64,000 nt of DNA from Pelomonas margarita (GCF_043555875.1 NZ_JBIGHW010000006.1:261712-325711), one strand, 5' to 3'; shown: positions 1 through 8,237, numbered from the stretch's first letter. Numbers and translations: made by a program. The notes: generated by a model not told the origin, from the letters alone.

Positions 1-486
1 ATCGTGGCCGGCGCGCTGCAGGACCACAAGCGCGCCACCGTCATGGGCGCCCAGACCTTCGGCAAGGGCTCGGTGCAGACCATCCGCCAGCTCGGCCCGG
101 AAACCGCGCTGAAGATCACCACTGCCCGCTACTTCACGCCGCAGGGCCGTGCCATCCAGGCCAAGGGCATCACGCCCGACGTGCTGTTGGACGAGACGGC
201 CGAGGGCAACGTCTTCGCCGCACTGCGCACCCGAGAAGCCGACCTGGAGAAGCATCTCGCCAACGGCCCCGAGGACAACGAAGCCCGCCAGAAGGCCCGC
301 GAGGAAGCGCGCGCCAAGCTGGAGGCCGAGTACGCCAAGCGCGCCGAGCCGCCCAAGCCGCTGCCGGAGTTCGGCTCGACGGAGGACTTCCCGCTGATGC
401 AGGCGCTGAACAAGCTCAAGGGCCAGCCCGTCATCGCCGCCAAGGCAGCCGCTGAGCGCAAGGCCGAGGCCAAGCCGGCCGAGTGA
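1..486 (+). CDS. S41-family C-terminal processing protease, 3' part only
   Basis: The reading frame is open from the first base, so the gene begins outside the window. The visible 161 codons start with IVAGALQDHKRA and contain the FGKGSVQT segment. In Ctp/Prc proteases this follows the catalytic serine block and supplies the general-base lysine (Lys22 of the visible part). The serine itself would lie just upstream of base 1. The charged, Ala/Lys/Glu-rich tail is typical of the C-terminal arm of these periplasmic proteases, which trim or degrade envelope proteins from their C-termini. A strong terminator follows the stop codon. Confidence 0.9.
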   Translation: MVAGALQDHKRATVMGAQTFGKGSVQTIRQLGPETALKITTARYFTPQGRAIQAKGITPDVLLDETAEGNVFAALRTREADLEKHLANGPEDNEARQKAREEARAKLEAEYAKRAEPPKPLPEFGSTEDFPLMQALNKLKGQPVIAAKAAAERKAEAKPAE

Positions 487-515
487 TCGCCGAACCGGCC
501 GCGCGCCACTTGAAC

Positions 516-541
516 ACGGGCTCCCGACGGAGCCCGTTTTT
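516..541 (+). terminator. Intrinsic terminator after the S41 protease
   Basis: A perfect 9-bp stem (516-524 with 529-537, ACGGGCTCC/GGAGCCCGT) with a 4-base loop is followed by a T run. It lies 30 bases after the protease stop and just before the convergent GNAT gene. Confidence 0.9.
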
Positions 542-549
542 CATGCACC

Positions 550-1125
550 TCAGCCGGCGATGCGCGCGTAGACCGCGGTGTCACGCGGCGTGCCGTCCAC
601 GCCCAGCGCGTCGTGGCGCAGCACGCCCTCCAGCGCGAAGCCGGCGCGCTGCGCGACCGCACGGCTGCGGGTGTTGCGCGCGTCGCAGCGGATCTCCACG
701 CGCCGCGCCGCCAGCCGGTCGAAGGCCAGTGCCGTCAGCAGCTGCACCGCCTCGCCCACCAGGCCCTGGCCGGCCGCATCGGGCCGTATCCAGTAGCCGA
801 TCTCGAAGCGGCGCACCGTCCAGTCGATGCGGTGCAGGCCCGTGCCACCCAACAGGCGCCCGGGGCCACCATCGGCCCGGCGGGCATAGAGGTGAAAGCA
901 GAGATCCCGCCGCGCGATGAAGTCCGCATGCATGCGGCGCACCACGGCCTCGGCGCTGGCGGCCGAGGGCGGCTCCTGTGCCCAAGCCATCCACGGCCGC
1001 AGGTGCGACAGCGACTGCGTGACCACCAGCGCCATCTCGGCGCCCGCGCCGGCACGCGGCATCAGCAGCAGCGTGCGCGGCCCGTCCAGCCGCTCGGGCA
1101 CCTCCAGCAGCACCGGGTCGCTCAT
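550..1125 (-). CDS. GNAT N-acetyltransferase, RimJ/RimL type
   Basis: Predicted 191-residue acetyl-CoA-dependent acetyltransferase. The middle reads GGTGLHRIDW, then EIGYWIRPDAAGQGLVGEA, which is the acetyl-CoA pyrophosphate-binding region of the RimJ/RimL (Acetyltransf_3) group. It then has RNTRSRAVAQRAGF and EGVLRHD, also typical. These enzymes modify N-terminal amines of ribosomal proteins or small amines; the substrate cannot be read here. The start is set by an ATGA overlap with the stop of the upstream MFS gene (1122-1125), which suggests translational coupling. A longer open frame extends upstream but only as a shadow of the MFS gene. Confidence 0.85.
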   Translation of the reverse strand: MSDPVLLEVPERLDGPRTLLLMPRAGAGAEMALVVTQSLSHLRPWMAWAQEPPSAASAEAVVRRMHADFIARRDLCFHLYARRADGGPGRLLGGTGLHRIDWTVRRFEIGYWIRPDAAGQGLVGEAVQLLTALAFDRLAARRVEIRCDARNTRSRAVAQRAGFALEGVLRHDALGVDGTPRDTAVYARIAG

Positions 1126-2402
1126 GCCGTGGCCACCTCCACGGGCTTGGGCAGTTCGCGCACGCTGCGCAGCACCGGGTGCCGCCAGGCCCACAGCCCC
1201 ACCAGCACGCAGCCGGCGCCGGCAAAGCCCAGCGCCGCGCGCAGGCCCAGGTGTTCGCCCAGCCAGCCGCCCAGCAGCGCGCCGGGTGCTGCCGGCAGCA
1301 GGATGAGCCAGCGCATGGTGCTGGTCATGCGGCCCAGCATGGGCGCGGGCGTGACGGCCTGGCGCAGCGACAGGAAGTTGATGAACATCAGCACGGCGCC
1401 CACGCCCCAGGTGAACAGCATCAGCGCAAAGCTGGCCACGCCCCATCCGCCGGCCGGCGCAAAGGCCAGCTGCAGCCACGCCAGGCCGCACAGCAGAAAG
1501 CCCAGCAGCAGGCAGGGCCCGGGCCCCATGCGCCGGCTGATGCGGTGGCCCAGCACGCTGGCCAGCACCGTGCCGGCGCCGATGGCGACGTAGGACCAGC
1601 CCACCGTCTGCGGCGCCAGCTTGAGCTCGCGCGTAGCCAGCAGGATCTGCGTCACCAGCGCAGCGTTGTGGAAGAGGTTCCAGCAGGCCATCAGCACGGC
1701 CATGGTCACCAGCAGCCGCCGCTCGCGCACGAAATGCAGGCCGGCCTTCAGCTCACGCCAGAAGTCCTGTGCCTGGCGCACGGGCAGCGTCTCCTCGACA
1801 CGGATACCGCGCAGGATGAGCACGGACACCGCCAGCATCAGTGCGTCCACCGCCAGCGCCAGCGGCGCGCCCACCAGCTTGATCAACAGGCCCGCCACGC
1901 CCGGCCCGGCCACCTCTGCACCGGACGAGGCCAGTGCGTTCTTGGCATGTGCCTCCACCAGGCGCTCGCGCGGCACCACCTGCGTCAGCACGATCTGCGC
2001 GGCGCTGCCCGCCGTGGTGTGCACGGTGCCGATGACGAAGCTGACCAGGTAGAGCCAGGGCATGCCCAGCAGGCCCAGCCAGGCTGCCAGCGGCACGGAA
2101 GCCACGGCCAGCGCCAGCACGGCCTCGCCAACGATGTAGACCGGCAGCTTGCGCACCCGGTCCAGCAGCACACCGGAGGGCAGCGAGAACAGCGCGAATG
2201 GCAGAACGCCCAGCGCCTGCAGCAGGCCCATCTGCGTGGGGCTGGCGTCCAGCAGCACGGCTGCCGTCAGCGGCAGCGCCAGCAGCGTGATCTGGCCGCC
2301 CAGCGAGGCGCACAGGATGGACGTCCACAGGCGCCGGTAGACGGCGTCGCGCAGCAGGTCGTTGGGAGCGAGGGCGAAGAAGGAACGCAGGCGGGACAAC
2401 AT
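1122..2402 (-). CDS. MFS transporter, EntS-like exporter (MFS_3)
   Basis: A 426-residue hydrophobic protein with about 12 membrane segments. The loop after segment 2 reads LPSGVLLDRVRKLP, the MFS G-x-x-x-D-R-x-G-R-like motif in the form seen in enterobactin-exporter-type MFS_3 proteins. It probably exports a small molecule by proton antiport; the substrate is unknown. Its stop overlaps the start of the GNAT gene by four bases, so the two are likely co-expressed. The gap to the upstream gamma-glutamyltransferase gene is 163 bases and holds a 7-bp GC hairpin at 2437-2453 but no T run. Confidence 0.85.
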   Translation of the reverse strand: MLSRLRSFFALAPNDLLRDAVYRRLWTSILCASLGGQITLLALPLTAAVLLDASPTQMGLLQALGVLPFALFSLPSGVLLDRVRKLPVYIVGEAVLALAVASVPLAAWLGLLGMPWLYLVSFVIGTVHTTAGSAAQIVLTQVVPRERLVEAHAKNALASSGAEVAGPGVAGLLIKLVGAPLALAVDALMLAVSVLILRGIRVEETLPVRQAQDFWRELKAGLHFVRERRLLVTMAVLMACWNLFHNAALVTQILLATRELKLAPQTVGWSYVAIGAGTVLASVLGHRISRRMGPGPCLLLGFLLCGLAWLQLAFAPAGGWGVASFALMLFTWGVGAVLMFINFLSLRQAVTPAPMLGRMTSTMRWLILLPAAPGALLGGWLGEHLGLRAALGFAGAGCVLVGLWAWRHPVLRSVRELPKPVEVATA

Positions 2403-2565
2403 GACGGCAAGGGCTGGCAGGCTCGACGGAGCAGGAGCGCCCCGGCGGGGCGCGGCGACGCGGCGCAGGCGCGTCAGTCGAGATCGAGCAGCTTGGTCAT
2501 GCGTGCCATGCTAGCAGCGTGGTCAGGCACCAGCTGTCGCACGCGCGAAGTTCGTGGCGCCCGGC

Positions 2566-4266
2566 CTACCAACCCACCGCCGCACCGTCACGGCGCGGGT
2601 CGCTGGCCGCTACATAGCCTGCCGTGCCCGGGTCGCCCAGCCGCCAAATGAACTGGCCGGCCCCGAAGTCCTGGTAGCTGTCGTGGATGTCGCCGACCTG
2701 GTGGCCGCGATCGCTCAGGCCCTGGATAGTGGCCGCAGGCATGTGCGGCTCCACGTTGATGGACTGGCCCTCGTTGAAACGCCAGCGCGGCGCATCGCAG
2801 GCCGCCTGCGGGTTCTGGCCGTAGCTCAGCATGCGCACCAGCGTCTGCATGTGGCCCTGGGGCTGCATGTTGCCGCCCATGACGCCGAAGCTCATCACGG
2901 GAACCACTGCTGGTGCTTCCATGGTTGGCGCCACCGCCGGGCCGCCCCAAGGCGGCGCCGCGCCCCCTCGGGGGGCAGGAGCCGCAGGCGACGTGGGGGC
3001 CGTCAGGAACGCGGGGATGATGGTGTGGAACGGCCGCTTGCCCGGGGCTACTTGATTGGGGTGGCCCGCCTCCAGCGTGAAGCAGTGACCACGGTTTTGC
3101 AGGCTCACGCCATAACCGGGCAACACCAGGCCCGAGCCAAAGCCCATGTAGTTGCTCTGGATGAAGCTCACCATCATCCCGGACTCGTCGGCCGCCGTCA
3201 GATAGATGGTGCCGCCCTTGACAGGGTTGCCGGCGCCGAAGACCTGCGCCCGCGTGGGATCGATGAGCTTGGCGCGCTGCGCGAGGTAGTCGTCATCCAG
3301 CAGCTGCGCCGGGCTGACCGTCATCGCGCCAGGCTCGGCGACGAAGCGATAGACATCCGCGAAGGCCAGCTTCATCGCCTCGATCATCAAGTGCTGCGCC
3401 TCGGGGCTGTCCACCGCGTGGTCGGTCACGCGGCAATGGGCCAGCAGGCCCAGCGCCATCTGCGCCGCGATGCCCTGGCCGTTGGGCGGGATCTCGTGCA
3501 GCGTGTGACCCGCAAAGTCCTTGGCCAGAGGCGTGACCCACTCGGCCCGGTAGGCGGCCAGGTCGGCCTCGGTCAGCGCCCCGCCGGTGTCGCGCGCGAA
3601 GCGGGCCAGCGCCTGCGCGATCTCGCCCCGGTAGAAGGCCTCGCCGCGGGTCTCGGCGATGAGGCGCAAGCCGCGCGCCGCCTCGGCGAAGCGGAACAGC
3701 TCGCCGACCGCCGGGGCCCGGCCGTGCGGCAGGAAGGCCTGCGCGAAACCGGGCTGCCCGGTGAGCTCAGGCAGGGCCGCCGCCATCGCCCATTTGCCGG
3801 CCACGATGGGCGGCACGGCGAAGCCGCGCTCGGCGATCTCGATGGCGGGCTGCATCAGGTCGGCAAACGGCAGTCGGCCGAAGCGCTCGCTGAGCGCCAC
3901 CCAGCCGCCCACGGCGCCCGGCACCGTCACCGAGCCCCAGCCGCGCCAGGGCATGACCTGACCCTCGAAGAAGTCCGGTGTCCAGGCCGCCGGGGCCGGG
4001 CCCGAGGCGTTCAGGCCGTGCAGTTGCCGCCCGTCCCACAGGATGCAGAACGCGTCCGAGCCCAGGCCGTTGCTGCAGGGCTCCACCAGCGTCATGCAGG
4101 CGGCCGTCGCGATGGCCGCATCCACAGCGTTGCCCCCCTGGCGCATCACCTGGAGGCCGGCCTGCGCCGCCAGCGGATGTGAGGTGGACACGATGTTGCG
4201 TGCGAACAGGGGGCTGCGCTGGCTGGGATAGCCGGTGCGCCAGTCGAAGCGGTGCGGGGTATTCAT
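2566..4266 (-). CDS. ggt: Gamma-glutamyltransferase family protein
   Basis: A 566-residue N-terminal-nucleophile hydrolase of the gamma-glutamyltranspeptidase family, which cleaves gamma-glutamyl bonds such as that of glutathione. Recognisable blocks are RNIVSTSHPLAAQAG, GGNAVDAAIATAA, PGAVGGW and, at the start of the small subunit, GGTIYLTAADESG, where Thr353 is the likely self-processing nucleophile. GYGVSLQNRG and SFGVMGGNMQPQGH also fit the family. No clear signal peptide is seen, so a cytoplasmic FtsX/YwrD-like member is possible. The start at 4266 gives MNTPHRFDWR, which matches how such proteins begin; the frame is open 40 codons further upstream without support. Residues 423-455 are a Pro/Ala/Gly-rich insert encoded by a repeat-like element. 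Confidence 0.88.
   Translation of the reverse strand: MNTPHRFDWRTGYPSQRSPLFARNIVSTSHPLAAQAGLQVMRQGGNAVDAAIATAACMTLVEPCSNGLGSDAFCILWDGRQLHGLNASGPAPAAWTPDFFEGQVMPWRGWGSVTVPGAVGGWVALSERFGRLPFADLMQPAIEIAERGFAVPPIVAGKWAMAAALPELTGQPGFAQAFLPHGRAPAVGELFRFAEAARGLRLIAETRGEAFYRGEIAQALARFARDTGGALTEADLAAYRAEWVTPLAKDFAGHTLHEIPPNGQGIAAQMALGLLAHCRVTDHAVDSPEAQHLMIEAMKLAFADVYRFVAEPGAMTVSPAQLLDDDYLAQRAKLIDPTRAQVFGAGNPVKGGTIYLTAADESGMMVSFIQSNYMGFGSGLVLPGYGVSLQNRGHCFTLEAGHPNQVAPGKRPFHTIIPAFLTAPTSPAAPAPRGGAAPPWGGPAVAPTMEAPAVVPVMSFGVMGGNMQPQGHMQTLVRMLSYGQNPQAACDAPRWRFNEGQSINVEPHMPAATIQGLSDRGHQVGDIHDSYQDFGAGQFIWRLGDPGTAGYVAASDPRRDGAAVGW
2902..3000 (-). repeat. REP-like GC-rich element inserted in frame in ggt
   Basis: These 99 bases encode a 33-residue low-complexity stretch between FLT and PVMSFG, where family members normally have only a few residues. 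The DNA has features of a dispersed GC-rich repeat remembered from Burkholderiales genomes: GGGCCGCCCCAAGG, then a GCCCCC-TCG-GGGGGC hairpin, then a GC-rich tail ending in GTGGGGGC. The length is a multiple of three, so the frame is kept. Assignment to a repeat family is from memory, not from a search. Confidence 0.6.
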
Positions 4267-4388
4267 GCCCCGGATTCTGCGCGGGGTGTAAGGCTTTGCA
4301 ACGCCGTCAACGTGCGGCGCCGAGGGGTCGTTGTGGTCACAAGCTTTCGCGAAGCCGAATCCCCCGAAACCTTCCCAGGAGCCCACTG

Positions 4389-4706
4389 ATGAACACGCTG
4401 AAGACCACCATCGCCACCGCCCTCATCACGCTCGCCTCGGGCGTTGCCATGGCCCAGGCCGCAGCACCCGCCGCAGCGCAGACGGCCACGCCGGCGGCAG
4501 CACCGGCCGTGACGGCGGCGGCCACCACCACCCCGGCAGTCGCCCCGGCCGCCAAGCCCGCACCGGCCGCCGTCGCGACCGACACGGCCACCACGAAGCC
4601 GGCCGCCGCCAAGCCGGCGCCCAAGGCCGACAAGGCCGCCGTCAAGAAGGCCGAGGGCGCCACTGACGTGAAGGTCGCTGCCAAGCCCGACACCAAGACG
4701 CCGTAA
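4389..4706 (+). CDS. Small Ala/Pro/Lys-rich secreted protein
   Basis: A 105-residue protein with a clear signal peptide (MNTLKTTIATALITLASG, cleavage probably after AMAQA). Over 80 residues of Ala-Pro-Thr-Lys low-complexity sequence follow, more basic towards the end. A CAGGAG ribosome-binding site lies 5 bases before the ATG. Similar small proteins in Burkholderiales are of unknown function. The mature protein is probably unstructured and periplasmic; binding to anionic surface polymers is only a guess. It is divergent from ggt and is followed by its own terminator. Confidence 0.7.
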   Translation: MNTLKTTIATALITLASGVAMAQAAAPAAAQTATPAAAPAVTAAATTTPAVAPAAKPAPAAVATDTATTKPAAAKPAPKADKAAVKKAEGATDVKVAAKPDTKTP

Positions 4707-4725
4707 GCGCAAGCGCGCTCGGCGC

Positions 4726-4757
4726 AGGCCGCAGCCCTCACTGGCTGCGGCCTTTTT
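4726..4757 (+). terminator. Intrinsic terminator after the Ala-rich gene
   Basis: A perfect 11-bp stem (AGGCCGCAGCC at 4726-4736 with 4743-4753), a 6-base loop and a run of five T residues, 20 bases after the stop codon. Confidence 0.92.
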
Positions 4758-4862
4758 CGTGACGGATTGCCACGGCGGGTCGTGAACTGCGTCGCGAACC
4801 GCATCGGCCACCCCCGCGTCGGGGCGTGACGCGATCACGGCCCGCTTCCCAGACTGCCGGCC

Positions 4863-5765
4863 ATGCGTTTCCTAACCCGCCTGCTCGCCCTCACCACCCT
4901 CTCGGCCGCTGCCCATGCCGCGCCGATCAACCTCGGCCTGGACCCCAGCCTCAATCTGCTGGCCTTCGGCCACATGAGTGTGGGCAGCAGCGACGTGGAA
5001 GGCCGCGTGGCCGTGGCCGGCAACGCCAGCCTCAACAGCTACTCCATCAACACCAAGACTGGCGCCGCCGCGCTGTATTCCGGCACGGGCCTGGTGGTGG
5101 GCGGCAACCTCAGCTTCACCAACGGCACCATTTGGGGCGGCGCCGCCGTGGGCGGCCAGTACACGCCCACCAGCAGCGGCAACCTGATGGGCACACCCGC
5201 AACCGGCGAGGGCTTCGCCTTCGCCACCGAGCAGCAGCGGCTCACGGCGCTGTCGCAGTCGCTGGACGCCCGCGCCAACACCGGCACGGCCGTCAACCAG
5301 TGGGGCACGCTGCACTTCGACGCCGCCGGGCAGATGCTGGCCGTGTTCGACATCCTGGCCGCCGACGCCGCCCGCAACCTGCAGATCGACAACCTCGCCG
5401 ACGGCGCGCAGATCCTCATCAACATCCACGGCAGCAGCGTGGACTTCGGCAACCACGGCTACATCGGCTTCAACAAGGGTCAGGTCTTGTTCAACCTGCC
5501 GGACGCCACGCAGGTCATCCTCAACGGCGGCATCAACGCATCACTGTTGGCCACGCGGGCCAGCGTCGCGCAGGGCTGGGGCCAGATCAACGGCCAGGTG
5601 GTCGTGAAGGACTGGAACAGCAGCGTGCAGGTCAACGACGCGCCGCTGCGCGTGCCGACCCCGCCGGTTTCCGGCTCGACGCAGCAACTGCCCGAACCGG
5701 CCTCGCTGGTGCTCGCCGGCTTGGCGCTGGCGGCTGCTGGCCTGGCACGCCGCCGCGCCCGCTGA
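4863..5765 (+). CDS. Choice-of-anchor A family protein with PEP-CTERM sorting signal
   Basis: A 300-residue secreted protein. It has an N-terminal signal peptide (MRFLTRLLALTTLSAAAHA) and a choice-of-anchor A domain (NLLAFGHMSVGSSDVEGRVAVAGNASL, later LVVGGNLSFTNGTIWGG). The C-terminus has the tripartite PEP-CTERM signal: LPEPASLVLAGLALAAAGL followed by ARRRAR. Such proteins are exported, cut at PEP by an exosortase and delivered to the surface or into exopolysaccharide. No exosortase gene is present in the window, so the processing enzyme must be elsewhere. The gene runs convergently into the S49 peptidase gene with a 3-base gap. Confidence 0.88.
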   Translation: MRFLTRLLALTTLSAAAHAAPINLGLDPSLNLLAFGHMSVGSSDVEGRVAVAGNASLNSYSINTKTGAAALYSGTGLVVGGNLSFTNGTIWGGAAVGGQYTPTSSGNLMGTPATGEGFAFATEQQRLTALSQSLDARANTGTAVNQWGTLHFDAAGQMLAVFDILAADAARNLQIDNLADGAQILINIHGSSVDFGNHGYIGFNKGQVLFNLPDATQVILNGGINASLLATRASVAQGWGQINGQVVVKDWNSSVQVNDAPLRVPTPPVSGSTQQLPEPASLVLAGLALAAAGLARRRAR

Positions 5766-5768
5766 ACC

Positions 5769-6782
5769 TCAGCGGATGGGCGCGACCTCGCGCAGCGCCC
5801 GCACCGCGCCCGCGCCCACGCTGGCACCGAAGCGCTTGACCAGCCGCTCGGCGACGTTGTCGCGCGGTGTGTAGTCGATCACCTCCTCGGCCTTGACGAC
5901 CTCGCGGGCCACATGGTCGAGGTTGCCGTAGTCGTCGGCCAGCCCCATGGCCACCGCCTGCTCGCCGTTCCAGAACAGGCCGGAGAAGGTGTCCGGCGTT
6001 TCCTTGAGCCGCTTGCCGCGGCCATCGCGAACGACGGTGATGAACTGCTGATGGATCTGGTCCAGCATGGCCTGGGCATAGGCCTGCTGGCGCGGGTTGA
6101 CGGGGCTGAACGGGTCCAGCATGCCCTTGTTGTCACCCGCCGTCAGCAGCCGACGCTCGACGCCCAGCTTGCTCATCAGGCCAGTGAAGCCGAAGCCGTC
6201 CATCAGCACGCCGATGGAGCCCACCACCGAGGCCTTGTCCACGTAGATCTCGTCGGCCGCCGCGGCGATGTAGTAAGCGCCCGAGGCACACATTTCCTCG
6301 ACCACGGCATACACCGGCTTGCCGTGCAGCTTCTTCAGCCGCTTGATCTCGTCATGCACGATGCCGGCCTGCACCGGGCTGCCGCCGGGTGAGTTGATGC
6401 GCAGCACGACGGCCTGCGCGGCCTCGTCCTTGAAGGCATCCTTCAGCGCCGCAAGCAGCAGCTCCGCGCTGGCCTCCGTGTCCACGGCGATCTCGCCACG
6501 CACCTCCACCAGCGCCGTGTGCGGCACGGTCGTCGGCGTCACATGCCGTCCCTGCTGCCACAGGCTGTAGACCAGCAGCGCCGCCAGTCCCAGCCAGAAC
6601 AGCCGGAACACCGTGCGCCAGCGCCGCTCCAGCCGCCGCTCGCGCAGGAAGTCGCGCGCCAGCTGCGCCAGCAGCGCCTCGTTGGGTGTCGCGGCGGGCG
6701 CCGCCGGTGCGGCAGGCGCGACCGGGACGCCGACCGGCTCGGGCATGGGGGGCGGCAGGGTGTCGTCGGAGGTGCTGCTCAT
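5769..6782 (-). CDS. S49-family signal peptide peptidase (SppA/SohB-like)
   Basis: A 337-residue membrane-anchored serine protease. A Pro/Ala-rich N-terminus of about 60 residues leads to one membrane segment (FRLFWLGLAALLVYSLW). The S49 fold follows, with VVLRINSPGGSPVQAG, EMCASGAYYIAAAADEIYV (catalytic serine region) and VGSIGV. The short single-domain form uses a Ser-Lys dyad to cut leftover signal peptides in the membrane. The ATG at 6782 is preferred because the alternative upstream start is a TTG inside the preceding gene. The Rieske gene stop lies one base away, so the two are probably co-transcribed. Confidence 0.88.
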   Translation of the reverse strand: MSSTSDDTLPPPMPEPVGVPVAPAAPAAPAATPNEALLAQLARDFLRERRLERRWRTVFRLFWLGLAALLVYSLWQQGRHVTPTTVPHTALVEVRGEIAVDTEASAELLLAALKDAFKDEAAQAVVLRINSPGGSPVQAGIVHDEIKRLKKLHGKPVYAVVEEMCASGAYYIAAAADEIYVDKASVVGSIGVLMDGFGFTGLMSKLGVERRLLTAGDNKGMLDPFSPVNPRQQAYAQAMLDQIHQQFITVVRDGRGKRLKETPDTFSGLFWNGEQAVAMGLADDYGNLDHVAREVVKAEEVIDYTPRDNVAERLVKRFGASVGAGAVRALREVAPIR

Positions 6783-6783
6783 C

Positions 6784-7161
6784 TCAGTCTTCAAAAGCGG
6801 GTTGGGTGTCGCGCGTGGGGTGCCAGTAGACCTGACCCTCGCGCTCCGTCAGTTCGATCTTGGTCAGCCGGCCGCGCTGGCAGGGGCCCATCACGCAGTG
6901 GCCGGTCAGCGGCTCATAGGCCGCGCCGTGGATGCTGCACATGATGTAGCGACTATCGCGGTCCAGGAACTCGCCCTCCTGCCAGTCCATCTCGGTCGGC
7001 ACGTGGGCGCAGCGGTTCAGGTAGGCCACCGCCTGGCCCTCGTAGCGCAGCGCGAACGCACGCACCGGCTCGCGCCACTGGATGACGTCGAAGCTCACCG
7101 CCTTGCCGCGCTCGGCCAGGTCGGCCGAGGCGCACAGGCGCTGCGGCGGGGCGATATCCAT
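6784..7161 (-). CDS. Rieske [2Fe-2S] protein
   Basis: A 125-residue small ferredoxin-like protein with both cluster-binding motifs: C-A-H in NRCAHVP and C-S-I-H-G in YIMCSIHGAAYEP. The two motifs are about 20 residues apart, as in nitrite-reductase small-subunit or dioxygenase-ferredoxin type domains. Its partner is not evident. It sits between HAD phosphatase and S49 peptidase genes on the minus strand, a grouping that is common next to rluC in Burkholderiales. Confidence 0.88.
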   Translation of the reverse strand: MDIAPPQRLCASADLAERGKAVSFDVIQWREPVRAFALRYEGQAVAYLNRCAHVPTEMDWQEGEFLDRDSRYIMCSIHGAAYEPLTGHCVMGPCQRGRLTKIELTEREGQVYWHPTRDTQPAFED

Positions 7162-7337
7162 GTCAGTGATCCTTGGCGCGATCCGCCATGTCTATCGGGC
7201 CGAGCGCCGGGCCGCCCCCAAGCAGGCCCATCTGGCGATGTGCTCGCGACTCGATGCCGCAGGCATCGCCGTCCCCGCGGGGGACCGACGAGGCACGCGC
7301 GCGCTCAGCGGCGCGTGACTGGGCGAGGGACGTCATT
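7162..7337. other. Intergenic region with GC hairpins, possible degenerate repeat copy
   Basis: No gene is seen in these 176 bases between the HAD and Rieske genes. It contains GGGCCGCCCCCAAG (from 7199) and a GTCCCC-GCG-GGGGAC hairpin at 7271-7285. Both resemble the two halves of the element inserted in ggt, but are spaced further apart. Confidence 0.4.
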
Positions 7338-8003
7338 TCAGGCATGCGTGATCAGCCAGTCGTGCAGTTCACGTGTGGAATGAGCGACGAACAGCGGGTT
7401 GTGCGCCGCGAACGTCTCGTGATCATGCGCACCGAAGCTCACGCCCACGCTCGCCACGCCGGCGTTCTGGGCCAGCAGCAGGTCATGCGTGGTGTCGCCG
7501 ACCATCAGCGTGCGCTCGGGCTCCACGCCGAACTCACGCATCAGCTCCAACAGCATCTGCGGATGTGGCTTGGAGCGCGTCTCGTCGGCGGTACGGGTCG
7601 CGTCGAACATGCGGGTCAGCTCGGCATGCGCCAGCACGCGGTCCAGGCCCACGCGGTTCTTGCCGGTGGCCACGGCCAGCCAGTGGTGGCGCGCTTTCAG
7701 CGCCTGCAGCATGGCCAGGCTGCCATCGAACAGCGACACGTCGTTCTCGGACGCCAGGTAGTGATGGCGGTAGCGCAGGCCCAGGTCCTGGTAGCGCTCG
7801 GCCGGCAGGTTGGGCACCACATGCTCCAGCGCATCGCGCAGGCCCAGGCCGATGACGTACTTGGCACGTTCGAACTCCGGCTCAGGCAGGCCGATGTCCA
7901 CCGCCGCGCGCTGGATGCTGCGCGCGATCAGCGCGGTGGAGTCGAACAGGGTGCCGTCCCAGTCAAAGGCGATCAGGTCGAAGCGTTGGGGTCGCGTGCT
8001 CAT
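7338..8003 (-). CDS. HAD-IA hydrolase, phosphoglycolate phosphatase-like
   Basis: A 221-residue haloacid-dehalogenase phosphatase. Motif I is DWDGTLFDST (nucleophile and acid Asp), motif II falls in AVATGKN, motif III has Lys in RSKPHPQM and motif IV is VGDTTHDL. Helical cap residues lie between motifs I and II, as in class IA members. By position beside rluC it belongs to the Gph/phosphoglycolate-phosphatase-like group (COG0546). Its true substrate cannot be inferred. The start MSTRPQRFDLIAFDW places motif I at the usual distance from the N-terminus. Confidence 0.87.
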   Translation of the reverse strand: MSTRPQRFDLIAFDWDGTLFDSTALIARSIQRAAVDIGLPEPEFERAKYVIGLGLRDALEHVVPNLPAERYQDLGLRYRHHYLASENDVSLFDGSLAMLQALKARHHWLAVATGKNRVGLDRVLAHAELTRMFDATRTADETRSKPHPQMLLELMREFGVEPERTLMVGDTTHDLLLAQNAGVASVGVSFGAHDHETFAAHNPLFVAHSTRELHDWLITHA

Positions 8004-8062
8004 GGCCGCATTGTCGGCGCAGCCTGCGAGCCCTCGCGCGCCATGCCTAGAATGCGCGCCTC

Positions 8063-8167
8063 GTCATTGGGGAGTAGCCGTCCTGCGCCTGCAGGAGCCT
8101 GCGTCAACACACTTGGCTCGATGGGCCATGGCGCAGGCAGCTCCAACAGCCTGGCAAGACCTTTGAC
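8063..8167 (+). ncRNA. yybP-ykoY manganese riboswitch
   Basis: The leader of the GDT1-family gene contains the conserved blocks of this Mn2+-sensing aptamer: TTGGGGAGTAGC (8068-8079), GTCAACACACTTGG (8102-8115) and CTGGCAAGACCTTTGACC (8151-8168). The outer P1 stem can form from GTCATTGG (8063-8070) and CCTTTGAC (8160-8167), with two mismatches. The motif identity is established knowledge for exporters of this family. Expression should rise when manganese is high. Confidence 0.88.
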
Positions 8168-8213
8168 CGCACTGCCTCCGGGAAGGGCCGGGAGGCGTGC
8201 GGTCGCTGGTTTT
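8165..8213 (+). terminator. Riboswitch expression platform: terminator-like hairpin
   Basis: A long stem (GACCGCACTGCCTCC, 8165-8179, with GGAGGCGTGCGGTC, 8191-8204; one bulge) is followed by GCTGGTTTT. Its first three bases are also the 3' strand of the riboswitch P1 stem. Manganese-stabilised P1 would therefore compete with the terminator, consistent with an ON switch. The T run is short, so control could also act through the ribosome-binding site about 20 bases downstream. Confidence 0.65.
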
Positions 8214-8237
8214 CCGTTCGGCCCTTTGGAGATCGTT

